Below are positions 8,182-19,255 of a stretch of 64,000 nucleotides of DNA, piece after piece (within the stretch, counting starts at the first letter, position 1; each line of letters begins with the position of its first letter). The notes beneath the pieces were generated by a model, which saw only the letters and a list, made by a program, of their open reading frames with translations, was not told where the DNA came from and did not search any database. Position numbers and translations under genes: made by a program. Origin of the DNA: CAVZBT01 sp963773605 (GTDB lineage Bacteria; Acidobacteriota; UBA6911); contig CAVZBT010000012.1 in NCBI GenBank assembly GCA_963773605.1, forward strand, positions 372,001 to 436,000, written 5' to 3'.

Positions 8182-9759
8182 ATGGGTGCCGCTTCGAACT
8201 GTCCGACAACCCGGGAGCACACCATTCACCGCGAAACTATCCTCATCTTGGATTTCGGTTCCCAGTATACCCAGTTGATCGCCCGGCGTGTCCGGGAACT
8301 TTCGGTATACTGCGAGATTGCACCGTATTCCCAGGCGGCCGAGCGCATTTCGTCGCTGGGCCCCCGGGGGATCATTCTGTCGGGCGGGCCCGATTCGGTC
8401 TGCCGGGACGGCAGCCCGCGCCTCGCCCCCGAGGTGCTGGCCAGCGGCATCCCGGTCCTGGGCATTTGTTATGGGCTGCAGCTGATATGCCAGAGCAGCG
8501 GGGGGGCCGTGGTCCCGGGCAACCAACGCGAGTTCGGGAAGGCGGTCATCGAGGTGACGGAGCCGAACGCCCTGTTTGACGGGCTGCCGCGCTCATTCCG
8601 CACCTGGATGAGCCACGGCGATCGTGTCGCCGCCATCCCCCCGGGCTTCCGCGTCCTCGCCCGGTCCGGTGAAATCATCTCCGCCGCAGCAGACGTCGAC
8701 AAGGGGATCTGGGGCCTGCAGTTCCACCCCGAGGTCGTGCACACGCAGCACGGGAGCGAAATCCTCGAGCGCTTCCTGACCCGGTTGTGCGGCTGCCGCC
8801 GCGACTGGACGATGGCTGCGTTTGTCGATGCGTCGGTAAAGGAGATTGGGGACCGCATAGGAACGCGCCGCGCGCTCTGCGCCCTCAGCGGTGGAGTCGA
8901 TTCGTCGGTGGCGGCGCTCCTGGTGCACCGCGCGATCGGCGACCGCCTGACCTGCATCTTTGTCGACAACGGCCTCCTGCGCAAGGACGAGTACGAGACG
9001 GTTCTGGCGAATTTTCGCGAGCGCCGGCACCTGAAGGTGATCGGGGTCGATGCCAGGCAGCGTTTTTTAAGGCGCCTGGCGGGGGTCGAGGAACCGGAAC
9101 TAAAGCGCAGAATCATCGGCGAGGAATTCATCCGTGTCTTCGAGGAGCACGCGCGCGATCTCGGGGACGTACAGTTCCTCGTGCAGGGGACGCTCTATCC
9201 GGACGTCATCGAGTCGATGTCGGTGCGGGGCCCCTCGGCCGTCATAAAGACCCATCACAACGTGGGCGGCCTGCCTTCGAACATGCAGCTCGCGCTCGTG
9301 GAGCCTTTGCGCGAGCTGTTCAAGGACGAGGTCCGGAAGGTCGGGGAGGAACTCGGCCTGGACGCGAGTTTCGTCTACCGCCAGCCTTTTCCCGGGCCCG
9401 GACTGGCCGTCAGAATACTCGGTGCCGTATCGGAAGAGCGCCTCGCCCTGCTGCGCGAGGCCGATGCGATCGTGCACCAGGAAATCAAGGCTGCCGGCCT
9501 TACCCGCGAACTCTGGCAGTGGTTTGTCGTTCTACTGCCGGTCCGCAGTGTGGGGGTCATGGGCGACGACCGCACCTACGAAAACGTCGCGGCCCTGCGC
9601 GCCGTCACCAGCCTCGACGGCATGACGGCCGATTGGGCCAGGATCCCTTACCCCGTGCTCGAACACATCTCCAGCCGCATCGTCAACGAGGTGCGCGGCA
9701 TCAACCGCGTGGTCTACGACATCACGTCGAAACCCCCGGGCACCATCGAATGGGAGTGA
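8182..9759 (+). CDS. guaA: GMP synthase (glutamine-hydrolysing)
   Basis: The protein joins a class I glutamine amidotransferase domain (ILDFGSQYTQLIARR, nucleophile region GICYGLQL, catalytic-triad region LQFHPEVVHT) to an ATP-pyrophosphatase domain (ALSGGVDSSVAALL P-loop) and the C-terminal dimerisation domain ending KPPGTIEWE. It converts XMP, ATP and glutamine to GMP. The first standard start is ATG 8182, giving 525 residues. However, the predicted -10 box abuts that ATG, and family similarity begins only at HRETILILDF. An ATT at 8224, with GGGAG six bases upstream, would give 511 residues and may be the true start. dnaE follows 3 bp downstream. Confidence 0.93.
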   Translation: MGAASNCPTTREHTIHRETILILDFGSQYTQLIARRVRELSVYCEIAPYSQAAERISSLGPRGIILSGGPDSVCRDGSPRLAPEVLASGIPVLGICYGLQLICQSSGGAVVPGNQREFGKAVIEVTEPNALFDGLPRSFRTWMSHGDRVAAIPPGFRVLARSGEIISAAADVDKGIWGLQFHPEVVHTQHGSEILERFLTRLCGCRRDWTMAAFVDASVKEIGDRIGTRRALCALSGGVDSSVAALLVHRAIGDRLTCIFVDNGLLRKDEYETVLANFRERRHLKVIGVDARQRFLRRLAGVEEPELKRRIIGEEFIRVFEEHARDLGDVQFLVQGTLYPDVIESMSVRGPSAVIKTHHNVGGLPSNMQLALVEPLRELFKDEVRKVGEELGLDASFVYRQPFPGPGLAVRILGAVSEERLALLREADAIVHQEIKAAGLTRELWQWFVVLLPVRSVGVMGDDRTYENVAALRAVTSLDGMTADWARIPYPVLEHISSRIVNEVRGINRVVYDITSKPPGTIEWE

Positions 9760-9762
9760 GCA

Positions 9763-12700
9763 TTGCCTGACCCGAATTTCGTACACCTGCACAACCATTC
9801 CGATTACAGCCTGCTCGACGGCGCCTCGAAGGTGGACCTCCTGGTCGACAGGGCCCTCTCGATGGGGATGCCCTCGATGGCGATTACCGACCACGGCAAC
9901 CTCTTCGGGGCGGTCGCAGTTCTACACGGTCGCCCGGAAGAAGGGGCTCAAGCCCATCATCGGCTGCGAGATCTACGTGGCCAAGGAGAGCCGTCACAAG
10001 AAAACCGGCGGCGGCGACCAGTCGAACCACCTCGTGCTGCTGGCCGAGGATCAGACGGGTTACCGCAACCTGAGCAAGCTGGTGTCCTACGGCTACCTCG
10101 AGGGGTTCTACTACAAGCCGCGCATCGACAAGGAGCTGCTGTCTCAGCACAGCAAGGGACTGATTGCGCTCTCCGCGTGCCTCAAGGGGGGCGTCCCGCA
10201 GAAATTGCTGATGAAGCAGTTCGACGCCGCCCTGGAGGAAGCCGGCGAGTTGTCCGATATTTTCGGTGCGGGAAACTTTTTTCTCGAGCTGCAGGACCAC
10301 GGCCTCCCCGGCCAGCTGCAAGTCAATCCCGATCTGGTCGAGATCGCCCGCAAGACCGGCATCCCGTTGATTTGCACGAACGATTGCCACTACCTGACCC
10401 AGGATGACAGCGTGGCCCACGATGTGCTGCTGTGCATCGGCACGGGAAAGACCGTGCAGGACACCGACCGGATGCGCTATGGCAGCGACCAGTTCTACTT
10501 CAAATCCCCCGACGAAATGACCAAGCTCTGGGGGCAGGTACCCGAGGCGCTGCTCAACACGGTGCGGGTCGCCGAGCGCTGCAACCTGCGCATAGAAACA
10601 TCGGAGTCTCTCCCCCCCTTCGAGGTCCCGCCGGGTTTCACTTCCGATACCTATTTCGAGAAAGTCGTCCACGAGGGGTTTGAAACACGCCGGCCTCACT
10701 TGGAGGCGATGGCACAACAGGGCCTGCTCAAGAACCCGATCGAGGCCTACCAGGAAAGGCTCGCTTTTGAGATCGCGATGATCAAGATGATGAAGTTCTC
10801 GAGCTACTTCCTCATCGTGTGGGATCTCATCAAGACATGCCCGCGACAACTGCATTCCCGTCGGTCCGGGCCGGGGTTCGGTCGTCGGCAGCCTGGTCGC
10901 CTACAGCATGAGGATCACGGACATCGATCCGCTGCAGTACGACCTGTTCTTCGAGCGCTTCCTGAACCCGGAGCGGATCGCCCCGCCGGACATCGACATG
11001 GACTTCTGCATGAACCGGCGCGCGGAGGTCATCGACTACGTGGGACGGAAGTACGGCCGGGAGAATGTCTGCCAGATCATCACCTTCGGCACCATGGCGG
11101 CCAAGGGAGTGATCCGGGACGTCGGCCGCAGCCTCGACATCCCTTACGCGGACGTCGACCGGATCGCCAAGCTCATCCCGAACGAACTGAACGCCACGAT
11201 CGACAAGGCGCTCGACCAGGAACCGCGCCTGCGCGAGGAAATGAACAAGAACCCGCAGGTGGAGCGCCTTATCGAGATCGCGAAGCGCCTGGAGGGCCTG
11301 TCCCGTCATTCGTCGACTCACGCTGCCGGCGTGGTGATCGCGCCCAAGCCCCTCGTCGAACTCATCCCGCTGCACAAGACGAACAAAGACGAGCTGACGA
11401 CCCAGTACAGCATGAAGGATCTGGAAGCCATCGGACTGCTCAAGATGGACTTTCTGGCGCTGGCTACCCTCACCGTCATAGATCACTCGGTCAAGCGCAT
11501 CCGGGAGGAACTTGGGGAGACCTTGGACCTGTCCTCCGTGACCTTGAATGACCCCGAGGTGTACGCCCTTTTCTCCGAGGGGAAGACCAACGGCATCTTC
11601 CAGTTTGAGAGCGGCGGGATGAAGGCCGAACTGCGCCGGCTGCGCCCGGAACGCTTCGAAGACTTGATCGCGTTGAACGCGCTCTACCGGCCCGGCCCGA
11701 TGGACATGATCCCGGATTTTATCAGGAGAAAGCACGGCCAGGTCGAGGTCGAATACGCCCACCCCGTGCTCGAGGGGATCTTGAAGGAGACCTACGGCGT
11801 CATCGTCTACCAGGAACAGGTGATGCAAATCGCCAGCAAAATGGCGGGGTTCTCGCTGGGCGAGGCCGATGTCCTGCGCAAAGCCATGGGGAAGAAAATG
11901 GCGTCGGTCATGGTCTCCATGAAGGACAAGTTCATCGCGGGAGCCAAGAAGAACAAGATTCCCGAGAAGAGCGCCACGCAGGTTTTTGAGCTCATGGAGC
12001 ACTTCGCACAGTACGGCTTCAACAAGTCGCACAGCACCGCGTATGCCCTGCTTGCGTATCAGACGGCGTACCTCAAGGTCCACTACCCGGTTCAGTTCAT
12101 GGCGTCGCTCCTGTCGAGCGAGATCGGCGACACGGAAAAGATCGTTATGTACATCGCCGAATGCAGGGACATGGGGATCCGGGTTCTGCCCCCGGATATC
12201 AACGAGAGCGAGCTTGATTTCCTCTCTATCGGCGGGCACATCCGGTTCGGGATGCTGGCCATACGCAACGTCGGCGAGGGGGCGATCCGCTCGATGCTGC
12301 AGTACCGCAAGCAGCAGGGCCGCTTCACCAGCCTCTTCCAGTTCTGCCAGGAGGTCGATTCCCGGGCCGTGAACAAACGCGTCCTGGAAAGCCTGATCAA
12401 GAGCGGCGCGCTGGACTCCTTCGGGTGGAAGAGATCCCAGCTTATGGCTTCCATCGATGCGGCCATCGAGCACGGCCAGAAAACTCAGCGCGACCGCCAG
12501 TCCGGGCAGAAAGGCCTTTTTAGCGACCCCCTGCCCGGTCAGGCTGCGGAGCCGGAACCGCCTCCACCCGACGTCGCCGAATGGGGGCAGGAGCAGCTGC
12601 TGGCGCACGAAAAAGAAACGCTCGGGTATTACGTGTCGGGGCATCCGCTCAACCGATTCAGCGGCGACCTGGCCCGCTTCAATAAAAAGACGCTCGCCGA

Positions 12701-13226
12701 GCTCATCAGTGACGCCAGGACTACGGAGTGCCGCATCGCGGGCATGGTCACCGACTGCCGCACCCGGCGCACCAAGAAGGGCGAATTAATGGCCGTCTTC
12801 AACCTGGAGGACCTCACCGGAGCGGTCGAGACCGTGGTTTTCCCCAGCCTTTACGCGAAGTGCGAGCAGTACCTCAGCTCCGACACCCCCGTCCTGATCA
12901 GCGGCAGGTTCGAAGCCGAGGAGGAAAAATCATGCAAGCTGATCGCTTCGGAGCTGCAGCCGTTGCAGGGTGCCTCCGAGCGGTGCGCCAAGACCCTGTG
13001 CATCCGGGCCTCTGTCCCGAGCCTGAGCCGCGGCGCGGCCGGCGAGCTGCAGCAACTGTTTCAGAAGAACCGCGGCGACACCGGGATAGAGGTGGAACTC
13101 TATAATCCGCGGGACTTCCGTGTTACGATCCAGTCCGCGGATTTCGTCAAGGTGAAGTCCAGCCCCGAGCTAATCAGGGCCATCGAAGGGATCTGCGGGC
13201 CCGGATCGGTTGTCGTCGTGAAGTAG
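9763..13226 (+). CDS. dnaE: DNA polymerase III alpha subunit, interrupted by two frameshifts in this sequence
   Basis: The replicative polymerase is encoded from a TTG start at 9763: PHP domain (VHLHNHSDYSLLDG), palm with the catalytic aspartates in PDIDMDFCMNRR, the tau/finger region, tandem HhH, and a C-terminal OB fold. Restored length is about 1153 residues, normal for DnaE1. One extra base near 9916 (between GAV and QFYT) and another near 10835 (between DLIK and ARDN) split it into three frames. Protein similarity continues without loss across both, so consensus errors are more likely than a true pseudogene. It lies 3 bp after guaA. Confidence 0.93.
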
Positions 13227-13291
13227 TCGAACTCGGCTGCTGCCAGACCGGGGTTCGAGTTGCACATGGATCCCACCGGCGGGGTGCCACA

Positions 13292-14185
13292 ATGGATCGG
13301 CAGGAAAATCCGGGAGGCGGACAGCTGCAGGAATTGCGCGAGGAACTGGCGCGCCTGCGGCAGGCCAACCAGAGCCATGCCTGGCAGAATACGCTGCTGG
13401 CGCGCCACGAGCACCGTCCTTACACGCTCGATTACGTCGAACGCCTCTTCCAGAACTTCGCGGAGATTCACGGCGACCGGCGTTTTGCGGACGACCCGGC
13501 TATTGTCGCCGGCTTTGCCCAGTACCACGGGCGACACGTGATGATCCTCGGGCACCAGAAGGGTCGCGACCTGAAACAGAGACAGCACCGCAACTTCGGC
13601 TACGCCCAGCCCGAGGGCTACCGGAAGGCGCTGCGCGCCATGAAGCTGGCGGAGAAGTTTTCGCGCCCGATCCTCTGTTTTATCGATACGCCGGGTGCCT
13701 ATCCCAGTGTGGGCGCCGAGGAGCGCGGCCAGGCCGAGGCCATTGCGTACAATCTGCGCGAGATGTCCAGGCTTGAAGTTCCCGTGGTGGTCTGCATCAT
13801 CGGCGAGGGGGGCAGCGGAGGAGCGCTGGGGATCGCGGTGGGCAATTACGTGCTGATGATGGAGAACGCGATTTACAGCGTGATCACGCCCGAAGGGTGC
13901 TCCGCCATACTCTGGAAGGATCAGCAGCACGTCGAAGTAGCCGCCGCCGCCCTCAAGATCATGGCCCGCGACCTGCAGGGGTTCGGGATCGTCGACGAAA
14001 TCGTGGCTGAGCCGCCCGGCGGAGCCCACCACGATCATGACGCGGCCGCCAAACTGCTCGACGCGCGCCTGTGCCCCGCCCTGGAGTCGCTGCTCGGCAA
14101 ATCCGGCCGGGAACTGCGGGAACAGCGTTACGTGAAGTTCCGCCGCATGGGTGCAGTGGTTACGGCCGGGATCGCGAGCACCTGA
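13292..14185 (+). CDS. accA: acetyl-CoA carboxylase carboxyltransferase, alpha subunit
   Basis: The 297-residue protein has the AccA N-terminal helical region followed by the carboxyltransferase fold: YTLDYVERLFQNFAEIHGDR, KGRDLKQRQHRNFG, the oxyanion region FIDTPGAYPSVGAEERGQ, and GEGGSGGALGIAVG near residue 172. With AccD it transfers the carboxyl group from biotin to acetyl-CoA, the first step of fatty acid synthesis. AccD is not in the window, but the biotin ligase birA is at 48-49 kb. It follows dnaE by 65 bp and ends facing mutL. Confidence 0.95.
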   Translation: MDRQENPGGGQLQELREELARLRQANQSHAWQNTLLARHEHRPYTLDYVERLFQNFAEIHGDRRFADDPAIVAGFAQYHGRHVMILGHQKGRDLKQRQHRNFGYAQPEGYRKALRAMKLAEKFSRPILCFIDTPGAYPSVGAEERGQAEAIAYNLREMSRLEVPVVVCIIGEGGSGGALGIAVGNYVLMMENAIYSVITPEGCSAILWKDQQHVEVAAAALKIMARDLQGFGIVDEIVAEPPGGAHHDHDAAAKLLDARLCPALESLLGKSGRELREQRYVKFRRMGAVVTAGIAST

Positions 14186-14240
14186 ACCGCGCCTTGCGGC
14201 GTCGCTGACCGGCAGGGTCGGCGCCTCGGACGCAGCGGCA

Positions 14241-16085
14241 TCAGATGCGGCCGAAGTTGCGCTCGATTTCGTACAGGCTGAACCGCAGGATCACCGGCCG
14301 GCCGTGCGGACAGTTGGTGGGGACCCGCGTCTGCGCCAGTTCATCCAGCAGCCACTGCATCTTTTCGCCGGTGAGCGGCATATTCACCTTGATGGCCGCA
14401 TGGCACGCCATACTTACGGCCAGCCGGTCGCGGATCCGCTCGACATCCAGCGTCCTTTCCTCGGCTTCCAGGCCCTCCAGTATCTCCGCGATCAACTTCC
14501 TGCAGTCATAGTCGCGCGCCACGGCCGGGACCGACCGGATCAGGATCGCGTTGCCGCCGAATGCCTCCACCTGAAACCCGTTTCGGTTTAACTCGGGCAG
14601 GACACGTTCGAGCGTCGCCATTTCGTGCGGCGGGAGTTCCGCGGTAATCGGCACCAGCAGCCCCTGAGTTTCGACGTTCCGCAGCTGCATGGATGTGGCC
14701 AGCTTCTCGTATAAAACCCTCTCGTGGGCCACATGCTGGTCGATAATGAGCAACCCTTCCCGGTCACACGCGATGATGTAGCTCTCCTGCATCTGACCCA
14801 GAATCCGCACCCCGCCGGAGGCAAATGGATGCGCCTGCCCCTGGTCGGCGGTCGCGCCCAACAGCAGGTCGGCGCGCAGCTTCATGAGCTCGTGGCTCTG
14901 CCCCGAAAGAGAGGGCAGGGGCGGGAGTTCGCGGAAGGGGTAGTGAAAGGCCCGCTGAAACGGATCGGGGGCCGTTGCGGCCGGCCGGAATTCGAACTCC
15001 GGCGGGTACCCGCCAGCCACGGCGCCGGGCTGATCGAACGGTCCCGGGCCGGCGGCCGGCAGATGCTCGTACACCGGTATCGACTTGCTCTGCACAAGGG
15101 CGCGCCCGATCGTGTCGCGGACGAGATCGTGGACGATGCTCTGCTGACGGAACCGGATCTCGGTCTTGGCCGGGTGCGCGTTGACGTCCACCTCCTCGTA
15201 CGGAAGCTGAAGGAAGATCAAGACCACCGGATAAGACGAGGCCGGCATCGTGTGCCGGTAGGCCTGGCGCACGGCGCTGGTAATCACCTTGTCCCGCACC
15301 ATCCTGCGGTTGACGAAAAAAAACTGGGAGTATGGGTTCGTCCTTTGTTCATGCGGGCGCGAACTGAATCCGCTCAGCTCTACCGGGCCGCTGCGACCCG
15401 AGAGCTCGACGAGATTCTCCAGGAACTTGTCGCCGAACACCTGGAAGATGCGCTCGCGCAGGGTCCGCACGGGGGTGACGTCGATGAGCGACCGCCCTTC
15501 GCTTTGCAGGCTGAACCGCATCTCGGAGTGCGCCAGGGCGTACTGAGTCACGAGGCGCGTGACATGTCCCAGCTCTGTCTCGTTCGAACGCAGGAACTTG
15601 CGCCGTGCGGGGACGTTGAAGAACAGGTCCCGGACCATCACCTCGGTGCCGCGGTCCCACGGGATCGGCTTGACATGGCGCAGCGTGCCGCCCTGAATCT
15701 CGACCTCGGTCCCGGTCGCAGGCAGGCCGGGGGCGTCGGGCTGTCGGGTGCGCAGCGTCAGGCGGGATATGGACGCGATCGATGGCAGGGCTTCGCCGCG
15801 GAATCCGAGCGTGGCTATGGAGCCGAGGTCGTCGATGGTTTGCAGTTTGCTCGTGGCGTGGTGCTCGAAGGCGAGGATCGCATCGTCCTGGCCCATACCC
15901 TCGCCGTCGTCCCGCACCAGGATCAGCCGCTTGCCGCCGCCTTCCACCGCGAGCGACACGGCACGCGCTCCCGCATCGATCGAGTTCTCCAGGAGCTCCT
16001 TCACCACCGACGCAGGGCGTTCTACGATCTCGCCCGCGGCGATCTTGTTGGCCAGGATCTCAGGCAAAACGCGGATCTTGCTCAT
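14241..16085 (-). CDS. mutL: DNA mismatch repair protein MutL
   Basis: The 614-residue protein has the GHKL ATPase motifs of MutL: ELLENSIDAGA, VRDDGEGM, HHATSKL and TLGFRGEAL in the first 110 residues, then the transducer domain (VNAHPAKTEIRF), a proline-rich linker, and a C-terminal dimerisation domain (ACHAAIKVNMPLT, NCPHGRPVILRFSL). The DQHVAHERVLYEK block resembles the core of the regulatory domain, while a clear DMHAAHE-type endonuclease metal site is not evident. MutL couples MutS mismatch recognition to downstream repair. It lies 13 bp downstream of hisS on the same strand. Confidence 0.95.
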   Translation of the reverse strand: MSKIRVLPEILANKIAAGEIVERPASVVKELLENSIDAGARAVSLAVEGGGKRLILVRDDGEGMGQDDAILAFEHHATSKLQTIDDLGSIATLGFRGEALPSIASISRLTLRTRQPDAPGLPATGTEVEIQGGTLRHVKPIPWDRGTEVMVRDLFFNVPARRKFLRSNETELGHVTRLVTQYALAHSEMRFSLQSEGRSLIDVTPVRTLRERIFQVFGDKFLENLVELSGRSGPVELSGFSSRPHEQRTNPYSQFFFVNRRMVRDKVITSAVRQAYRHTMPASSYPVVLIFLQLPYEEVDVNAHPAKTEIRFRQQSIVHDLVRDTIGRALVQSKSIPVYEHLPAAGPGPFDQPGAVAGGYPPEFEFRPAATAPDPFQRAFHYPFRELPPLPSLSGQSHELMKLRADLLLGATADQGQAHPFASGGVRILGQMQESYIIACDREGLLIIDQHVAHERVLYEKLATSMQLRNVETQGLLVPITAELPPHEMATLERVLPELNRNGFQVEAFGGNAILIRSVPAVARDYDCRKLIAEILEGLEAEERTLDVERIRDRLAVSMACHAAIKVNMPLTGEKMQWLLDELAQTRVPTNCPHGRPVILRFSLYEIERNFGRI

Positions 16086-16098
16086 TGCCGTGTGCGCG

Positions 16099-17371
16099 TC
16101 AGCGGGCGTCTTGCGACGTGCGCAGATAGCTGGAGAGTTCCGTGAGCGACAGGCTCCACTGCCTGGAGTCGTGCATGCGGCGGATCGGGTACTTTTCGCG
16201 CGCGAGTTCGTCGTCGCCGATCATGAGAACGTGATCCGCCTCCAGCTTGTTGGCCATGCGCATCTGGCTCTTGAGGCTGCCGCCGCCGAACTCGAGGTGC
16301 ACCGCGATGCCCTCGTTGCGCAGGGTCCGTGCAATGGCCAGCGCGCGCTCGAAGGCCGCTTCCCCGATGTAGGCGAGGAAGATCGCAGGCTTCTGCGCGG
16401 CTCTCTTCCCGACGTCCTCGCGCACGATCATGACCAGGCGGTCCAGTCCCAGCGCGAAACCGAACCCTTGAGCGGGCGGCCCGCCGAGCACTTCCGAAAG
16501 CCCGTCGTAGCGCCCGCCGCCGACCAGGGCATTCTGGGCACCCAGGTCGCCCGAGACGATCTCGAACGCGGTGCGCACGTAATAGTCCAGCCCGCGCACG
16601 AGCCTCGGCACGATCTCGTAAGGGATCTCCGCTCGTCCAGGTAGCCTCCTGAAGCGCAAGAAGTGCTCGGAGCAGCCGTCGCACAGATGATCGGTGATCA
16701 TCGGCAGGCGCTCGATGTAGCGGCTGACACGCTTCGACTTTGCAGTCCAGCACCCGCAGCGGATTGGTTCTCGGAGCGACGGCGGCAATCTTCGCACAGC
16801 GCGCTCCCGATGCGCTCCAGCTCAGCCCGTAGAGTCCGGATGTATCCGGGCGGCAGTTCGGGCAGCCGACCGAATTCACCAGCAGCCGCGACTGAATCTC
16901 GAGCGATCCGAGCAACCGGAGGACCATTTCGATCACCTCGGCCTCGATGGCCGGGTGATCCGAACCCAGGACCTCGGCGCCGATCTGGAAGAACTGCCGC
17001 CAACGACCTTTCTGCTTCTTCTCGTGCCGGAACATGGGGCCGATGTAATAGAGCTTCGTGAGCCCCGCCCCACGGTACATGGCGTGCTGCCCGTACGCAC
17101 GCACCACCGAGGCGGTAGCCTCGGGCCGCAGCGTTATGGATTTGCCGCTCTGGTCGAGGAAAGTGTACATCTCTTTCCCCACGATGTCGGTGTCACCGCC
17201 GATACCCCGCGCGAACAACTCCGTGGCTTCCAGGATGGGGGTGCGGATTTCCTGGAAACCGTACCGGGCGAAAAGCTCGCGGGCCCTGTTCTCCACCAGC
17301 TGCCATCGGGCGAGCTCATCGGGCAGAAGGTCGCGCGTGCCGGGTATCGTCGTCAGGAGCGTCTCTTGCAT
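16099..17371 (-). CDS. hisS: histidyl-tRNA synthetase, interrupted by three frameshifts in this sequence
   Basis: Class II synthetase of about 423 residues after frame repair. It begins MQETLLTTIPGTRDLLPDEL and shows motif 2 (GPMFRHEKKQKGRWRQFFQI), the histidine-binding blocks RGLDYYVRTAFE and GGGRYDGL, motif 3 (GFGFALGLDRLVM) and the anticodon-binding domain. The frame is shifted by a missing base near 16849 and by extra bases near 16775 and 16726, all inside the Cys-rich insertion region. Similarity is continuous across them. The ATG at 17371 matches the family start. It probably forms an operon with mutL. Confidence 0.93.
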
Positions 17372-17673
17372 CTGAACCCTGCGCGAGAAGTGGTTGGCGG
17401 ACAGCAAGGGCCTCCACAACTCGGCGGAGCGGGAAACCCGATATTGCACTGGCGCAAAATAACCTGTGAGTTTAGCAAAATTTACGGGGCTCCCATAAGG
17501 TTTTTCGACTCAATCCGGATATGAGAACAGGCGGCTCAGCCAGAGGGAATTTTTTCCGGCTCGGAAGAAACTTTTTCGGGTTCAAAGATATCGTTATGAA
17601 TAGGGTGGCGGATCAAGGCTGCAGCGAAACCGTCGCTGCAGCGGGTGAGAGGCCGAAGGCAAGGGAGGGACGC
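17372..17673. other. divergent intergenic region between hisS and the Clp-like gene
   Basis: This 302-bp stretch is more AT-rich than its surroundings, especially around 17455-17510, and must hold the promoters for the two divergent genes. I saw no convincing paired -35/-10 boxes, no hairpin-plus-T terminator and no conserved small ORF. Confidence 0.4.
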
Positions 17674-18667
17674 ATGCTCAAAGCCCACGAACTCAGGAGT
17701 CAGTTGCAGAAGGAGATCATCGGGCAGGATCGCGCCGATCGAGTCGGTGGTCCGGGCGGTCGTCGTTGCGGACCTGGGAATCTGCGACCCGCGGCGGCCC
17801 CTGGGCACTTTCCTGTTCCTCGGGCCGACCGGAACCGGCAAGAGCCAGATCGGCCGGTCCCTCGCCAAGATCCTGCACGGCGACGAAAACGAGGTCGTGG
17901 GCATAAACTGCACCGAGTTCAAGAACGCCCACGACGTGGCGAAGCTGGTAGGCGCCCCCCCGGGCTATGTCGGGCACGAGCAGCCGCCCTTCCTCACCCC
18001 GGAGAAGATCGAGAAGAAGTTCACGATCGTCATCTTCGAGGAACTCGAAAAGGCCGACCGGGCGCTGTACGACTTGCTGCTGCAGGTCCTGGAGCGCGGC
18101 GAGTTGAAAACCGGCAGGGGCGTGGACCTCAGCTTTCGCAACTGCTTCATCATGATGACGAGCAACGTCTGCGCCAAGGAAGTCGACAACATCACCAAGA
18201 ACGCGATCATCGGCTTCGGACCGCCGGTACAGAAGTTCGAGGAACTGGACGAAGACTCGGCCGACCACAAGATACAGACCGTCTGCCTCGGCGCGGTGGA
18301 GGACTTCTTCAGCCCGGAATTCATCAACCGGGTCGACGAGATCATCACCTTCAACCGGTTGAAGGACGACCATCTCATGTCGATTCTGGACAAGTTCCTG
18401 CTGGATACCCGGGCGCGTCTGGCCATGGCAGGTGTCGGGGCGGCTATCTCGGAGGGGACAAAACGCTTCCTGATCCAGCGCGGAACGAACCTGCGCTATG
18501 GGGCAAGGCCCTTGCGCAGGGCCGTGCGGGAGTACCTGGAGTTCCCGCTGGCAAGCCAGGTTGCCGAGCATGGGCTGGACCCGAACCAGGTGGTCCACGT
18601 CGAAGCCGGGTCAGACGGCCTGGAGTTTCAGTGGACGCGCGCCCTAAAAGGGGCGCTCATCAGCTGA
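17674..18667 (+). CDS. stand-alone Clp/ClpB D2-type AAA+ ATPase, one frameshift in this sequence
   Basis: After frame repair this is about 330 residues: a Clp-type AAA+ module with EIIGQDRA, Walker A FLGPTGTGKS, the pore-loop region GAPPGYVGHEQ, a Walker B region IVIFEELEKA, sensor 1 MMTSN, the arginine-finger region SPEFINRVDEIITF, and a C-terminal D2-small domain with the sensor-2 motif YGARPLRRAV. There is no N domain or D1 domain. Walker B carries Glu-Glu where Clp proteins normally have Asp-Glu. One extra base lies near 17737. The start ATG has AAGGGAGGG upstream. Function is probably protein remodelling; the partner is unknown. Confidence 0.8.
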
Positions 18668-19213
18668 AGGCGCAACCTCCCCACCGGGCGTGAAGTTCAG
18701 GACCGGCGCACGGGACCGGTGCACCTCGCCGCTTTCGATCCCGTTGGACGCGCCGCCCACATAGCATCGGGGGATTTCCAGGAACGCCCCGACCGCAATC
18801 TGGTTCTTGTGCGGTCGCCCCTCTTCCGGTTGCACGCACCGGACCGTGCCGTAAAACCTCTCCAGCACCCGTTCCTCGGCGACCCCCACGCTCGGGTCCG
18901 GCGAGCCGCGCAAGAGCGTGACGTGGTAAATCGCGTTCCCCTCCGGATTGGGGCGTCCCGGTTCCGATTGCAGTTCCAGCACGCTCCAGACCTTGAATGC
19001 GGTCGGCTGAAAAACGTACCGGTCCTGCACGCCACTCCCCGCGTCCTGGAAGACTTCGGTTTGCACGATCAATTTACGCCCCGCCGGTATGGGGTACGGC
19101 GTGATCCGCGGGCGTCCCGGCTTGCGCGACCTGCGCGCAAAGGCGACCGTCGCCCCTACCGCGACAGTCCCCAGGGAGGACCAGAGGAACAGTCTCTTCC
19201 ATTTCACTTTCAT
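18644..19213 (-). CDS. hypothetical membrane-anchored protein
   Basis: I do not recognise this 189-residue protein. It starts MKVKWKRLFLWSSLGTVAVG, a positively charged N-terminus followed by one membrane helix, so it is probably anchored in the inner membrane with the rest outside. The remainder is soluble, with a block RPRITPYPIPAGRKLIVQTEV, and ends in a flexible tail. Its 3' end overlaps the convergent Clp-like gene by 24 bp. It lies 42 bp downstream of the 468-residue gene on the same strand and may be co-transcribed with it. ATG 19213 was chosen over an upstream in-frame start because the Lys-rich signal-anchor begins there. Confidence 0.6.
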   Translation of the reverse strand: MKVKWKRLFLWSSLGTVAVGATVAFARRSRKPGRPRITPYPIPAGRKLIVQTEVFQDAGSGVQDRYVFQPTAFKVWSVLELQSEPGRPNPEGNAIYHVTLLRGSPDPSVGVAEERVLERFYGTVRCVQPEEGRPHKNQIAVGAFLEIPRCYVGGASNGIESGEVHRSRAPVLNFTPGGEVAPSADERPF

Positions 19214-19255
19214 ACGTCTTACCCAGTGGGGGCCGATGCGGCCCAATGCATCGGA

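Noticed and set aside
6430..9759. A 1109-codon open frame on the plus strand
   Set aside because: Its first 580 codons are antisense to the bat operon and read as low-complexity Arg/Gly-rich sequence; only the guaA part is real.
10830..12644. A 604-codon minus-strand frame opposite dnaE
   Set aside because: Antisense shadow of dnaE with shadow-type composition.
13230..13260. A tRNA-like GGTTCGA motif after dnaE
   Set aside because: No acceptor or anticodon stems can be formed around it.
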